A stretch of 13,927 bases of DNA, taken from the NCBI GenBank assembly GCA_051003795.1, contig JBPCKZ010000046.1:1-13927 (forward strand). Direction: 5' to 3'. This stretch comes from JALYXS01 sp051003795 (lineage in GTDB: Bacteria > Acidobacteriota > Terriglobia > Bryobacterales > Bryobacteraceae). The position numbers and the translations under genes were made by a program. The notes under the pieces were generated by a model that had not been told where the DNA came from, did not search any database, and saw only the letters and a list, made by a program, of their open reading frames with translations. Below are positions 13,380 to 13,927 of this stretch, in pieces. Each line of letters starts with the position of its first letter. Position 1 is the stretch's first letter.

Positions 13380-13614
13380 TGTGGAGCTGCTTAAGAGTTA
13401 CGAAGTCTCCGCGTTTGATCTCGGCTCGGCCGCGGCGGATAGCCGCAAACTCGGCTTTGGTCGGCGTATACGTGGAGTAGCGATTTTCGATGTACTGACG
13501 CAATGCCTCGCGCATGATTTCAGACCGAGTGCGATGTTCCTCCTTGCGCACTTTGTCGAGCTGCTCGGACATCGCCGGGGGAAGCGATATCGTGAGCGTG
13601 TCCGTGGTTCGCAT
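13318..13614 (-). CDS. Ribbon-helix-helix antitoxin
   Basis: A 98-residue protein with an N-terminal ribbon-helix-helix DNA-binding domain: TLTISLPPAMSEQLDKV (strand and helix) and TRSEIMREALRQYIENR (second helix). This is the CopG/ParD/MetJ-type fold that would repress its own promoter. The C-terminal half (AEFAAIRRGRAEIKRGDFVTLKQLHNEL) is the usual toxin-wrapping segment with the GDFVTL motif. A basic tail (NRKPGKKSPRKISR) extends the protein through the overlap with the toxin gene and may be a by-product of that overlap. The ATG at 13612-13614 follows AAAGGG about 8 bases upstream, a moderate Shine-Dalgarno sequence. A possible -10 (TAAGAT, 13659-13664 minus) lacks a clear -35. It is the first gene of the toxin-antitoxin operon. 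Confidence 0.9.
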   Translation of the reverse strand: MRTTDTLTISLPPAMSEQLDKVRKEEHRTRSEIMREALRQYIENRYSTYTPTKAEFAAIRRGRAEIKRGDFVTLKQLHNELGSANRKPGKKSPRKISR

Positions 13615-13713
13615 ATGTGTTCCCTTTCACCGCAAGGCGCGTTATCCAGTGTGACTAAATCTTACCAAACAGCCATTGCGAAGGCATGTCACCATGGTAG
13701 CTTGCCGACTTCG

Positions 13714-13927
13714 ATGCAAGCCCTGGTGAAAAGGGACGCTTCTCCGGGCATGTCGCTCGCGACGGTGAATGTCCCGGAGATTGGCCCGGCCGATGTTCTC
13801 ATCCGCGTTCTGAAAACCGGAATCTGCGGGACGGATTTTCACATTTACAGTTGGGATACTTGGGCGAAGAATCGCATTCGCCCGCCGCTGATCGTGGGCC
13901 ACGAGTTCATGGGATCGGTCGAGAAGA
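13714..13927 (+). CDS. tdh: L-threonine 3-dehydrogenase (5' part, cut by window end)
   Basis: The N-terminal 71 residues of a zinc-dependent medium-chain dehydrogenase that oxidises L-threonine to 2-amino-3-ketobutyrate with NAD. The translation begins MQALVKRDASPGMSLATVNV. The catalytic zinc ligands appear as Cys38 (TGICGTD) and His63-Glu64 (VGHEF), with Thr40 and His43 (GTDFHIY) giving the Thr-His pair known from E. coli Tdh. The residue numbers coincide with E. coli, which also supports the ATG at 13714-13716 as the start. YSWDTWA after the His matches the YNWDEW of Tdh and separates it from general alcohol dehydrogenases. No Shine-Dalgarno sequence is evident. The frame is open to the window end. 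It is divergent from the antitoxin, with about 99 bases between the starts. Another sugar or polyol dehydrogenase is possible but less likely. Confidence 0.88.
   Translation, partial: MQALVKRDASPGMSLATVNVPEIGPADVLIRVLKTGICGTDFHIYSWDTWAKNRIRPPLIVGHEFMGSVEK

Noticed and set aside
1..13927. CRISPR array, insertion sequence, prophage or direct repeats
   Set aside because: I saw no spaced repeats, transposase, integrase or terminal inverted repeats anywhere in the window.

Overview
The window is GC-rich bacterial DNA and is densely packed. Genes on both strands overlap or sit a few bases apart, and GTG or TTG starts are common. The mix of genes suggests a soil-type heterotroph, most likely an acidobacterium of the Bryobacter/Solibacter kind: a haem-binding CxxCH protein, FmdB zinc ribbon, malate synthase A, a short PDZ-less site-2 protease, a PAS hybrid histidine kinase and a RHH/RelE toxin-antitoxin pair. 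This assignment is inference from gene style only; there is no rRNA or other marker to prove it.

Layout. (1) Bases 1-348 (+) hold the 3' part of a haem-binding domain gene. (2) Bases 345-4740 (-) are a tightly coupled operon read in the order MFS transporter, PBP4-type D,D-carboxypeptidase (dacB), FmdB zinc ribbon, malate synthase A (aceB). The joins are ATGA, a 3-base gap and TAGTG. (3) Bases 4767-5020 (+) lie between minus-strand genes. They look like a self-contained small RNA unit: a TTGACA promoter, a 13-14 base extended Shine-Dalgarno sequence, a very short ORF, several hairpins and a strong intrinsic terminator, with no downstream gene on that strand. This is the best candidate for something undescribed. 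(4) Bases 5022-6020 (-) encode an FAD-dependent oxidoreductase of the geranylgeranyl-reductase type. It is divergent from (5) an NAD-dependent epimerase (6107-7063, +), which is followed by a PAS/HisKA/HATPase/REC hybrid kinase (7095-8669, +). (6) Bases 8698-12449 (-) are a five-gene operon: HU, M50 site-2 protease, GT2 glycosyltransferase, a shortened GT4 glycosyltransferase, and prepilin peptidase. A good sigma70 promoter lies upstream of HU. (7) Bases 12503-12982 (+) encode a flavin reductase-like protein divergent from HU. (8) Bases 13122-13614 (-) are a RHH antitoxin and RelE/ParE toxin pair with a 62-base overlap. (9) Bases 13714-13927 (+) are the start of L-threonine 3-dehydrogenase (tdh), cut by the window end.

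Functionally, the first operon mixes transport, peptidoglycan trimming and the glyoxylate shunt. The second joins a nucleoid protein with membrane proteolysis, surface glycosylation and prepilin processing, so it is an envelope-directed set. The rest are single-gene metabolic or signalling units. No gene-free stretch exceeds 300 bases. The longest is about 0.28 kb (4741-5021) and holds the small RNA unit.
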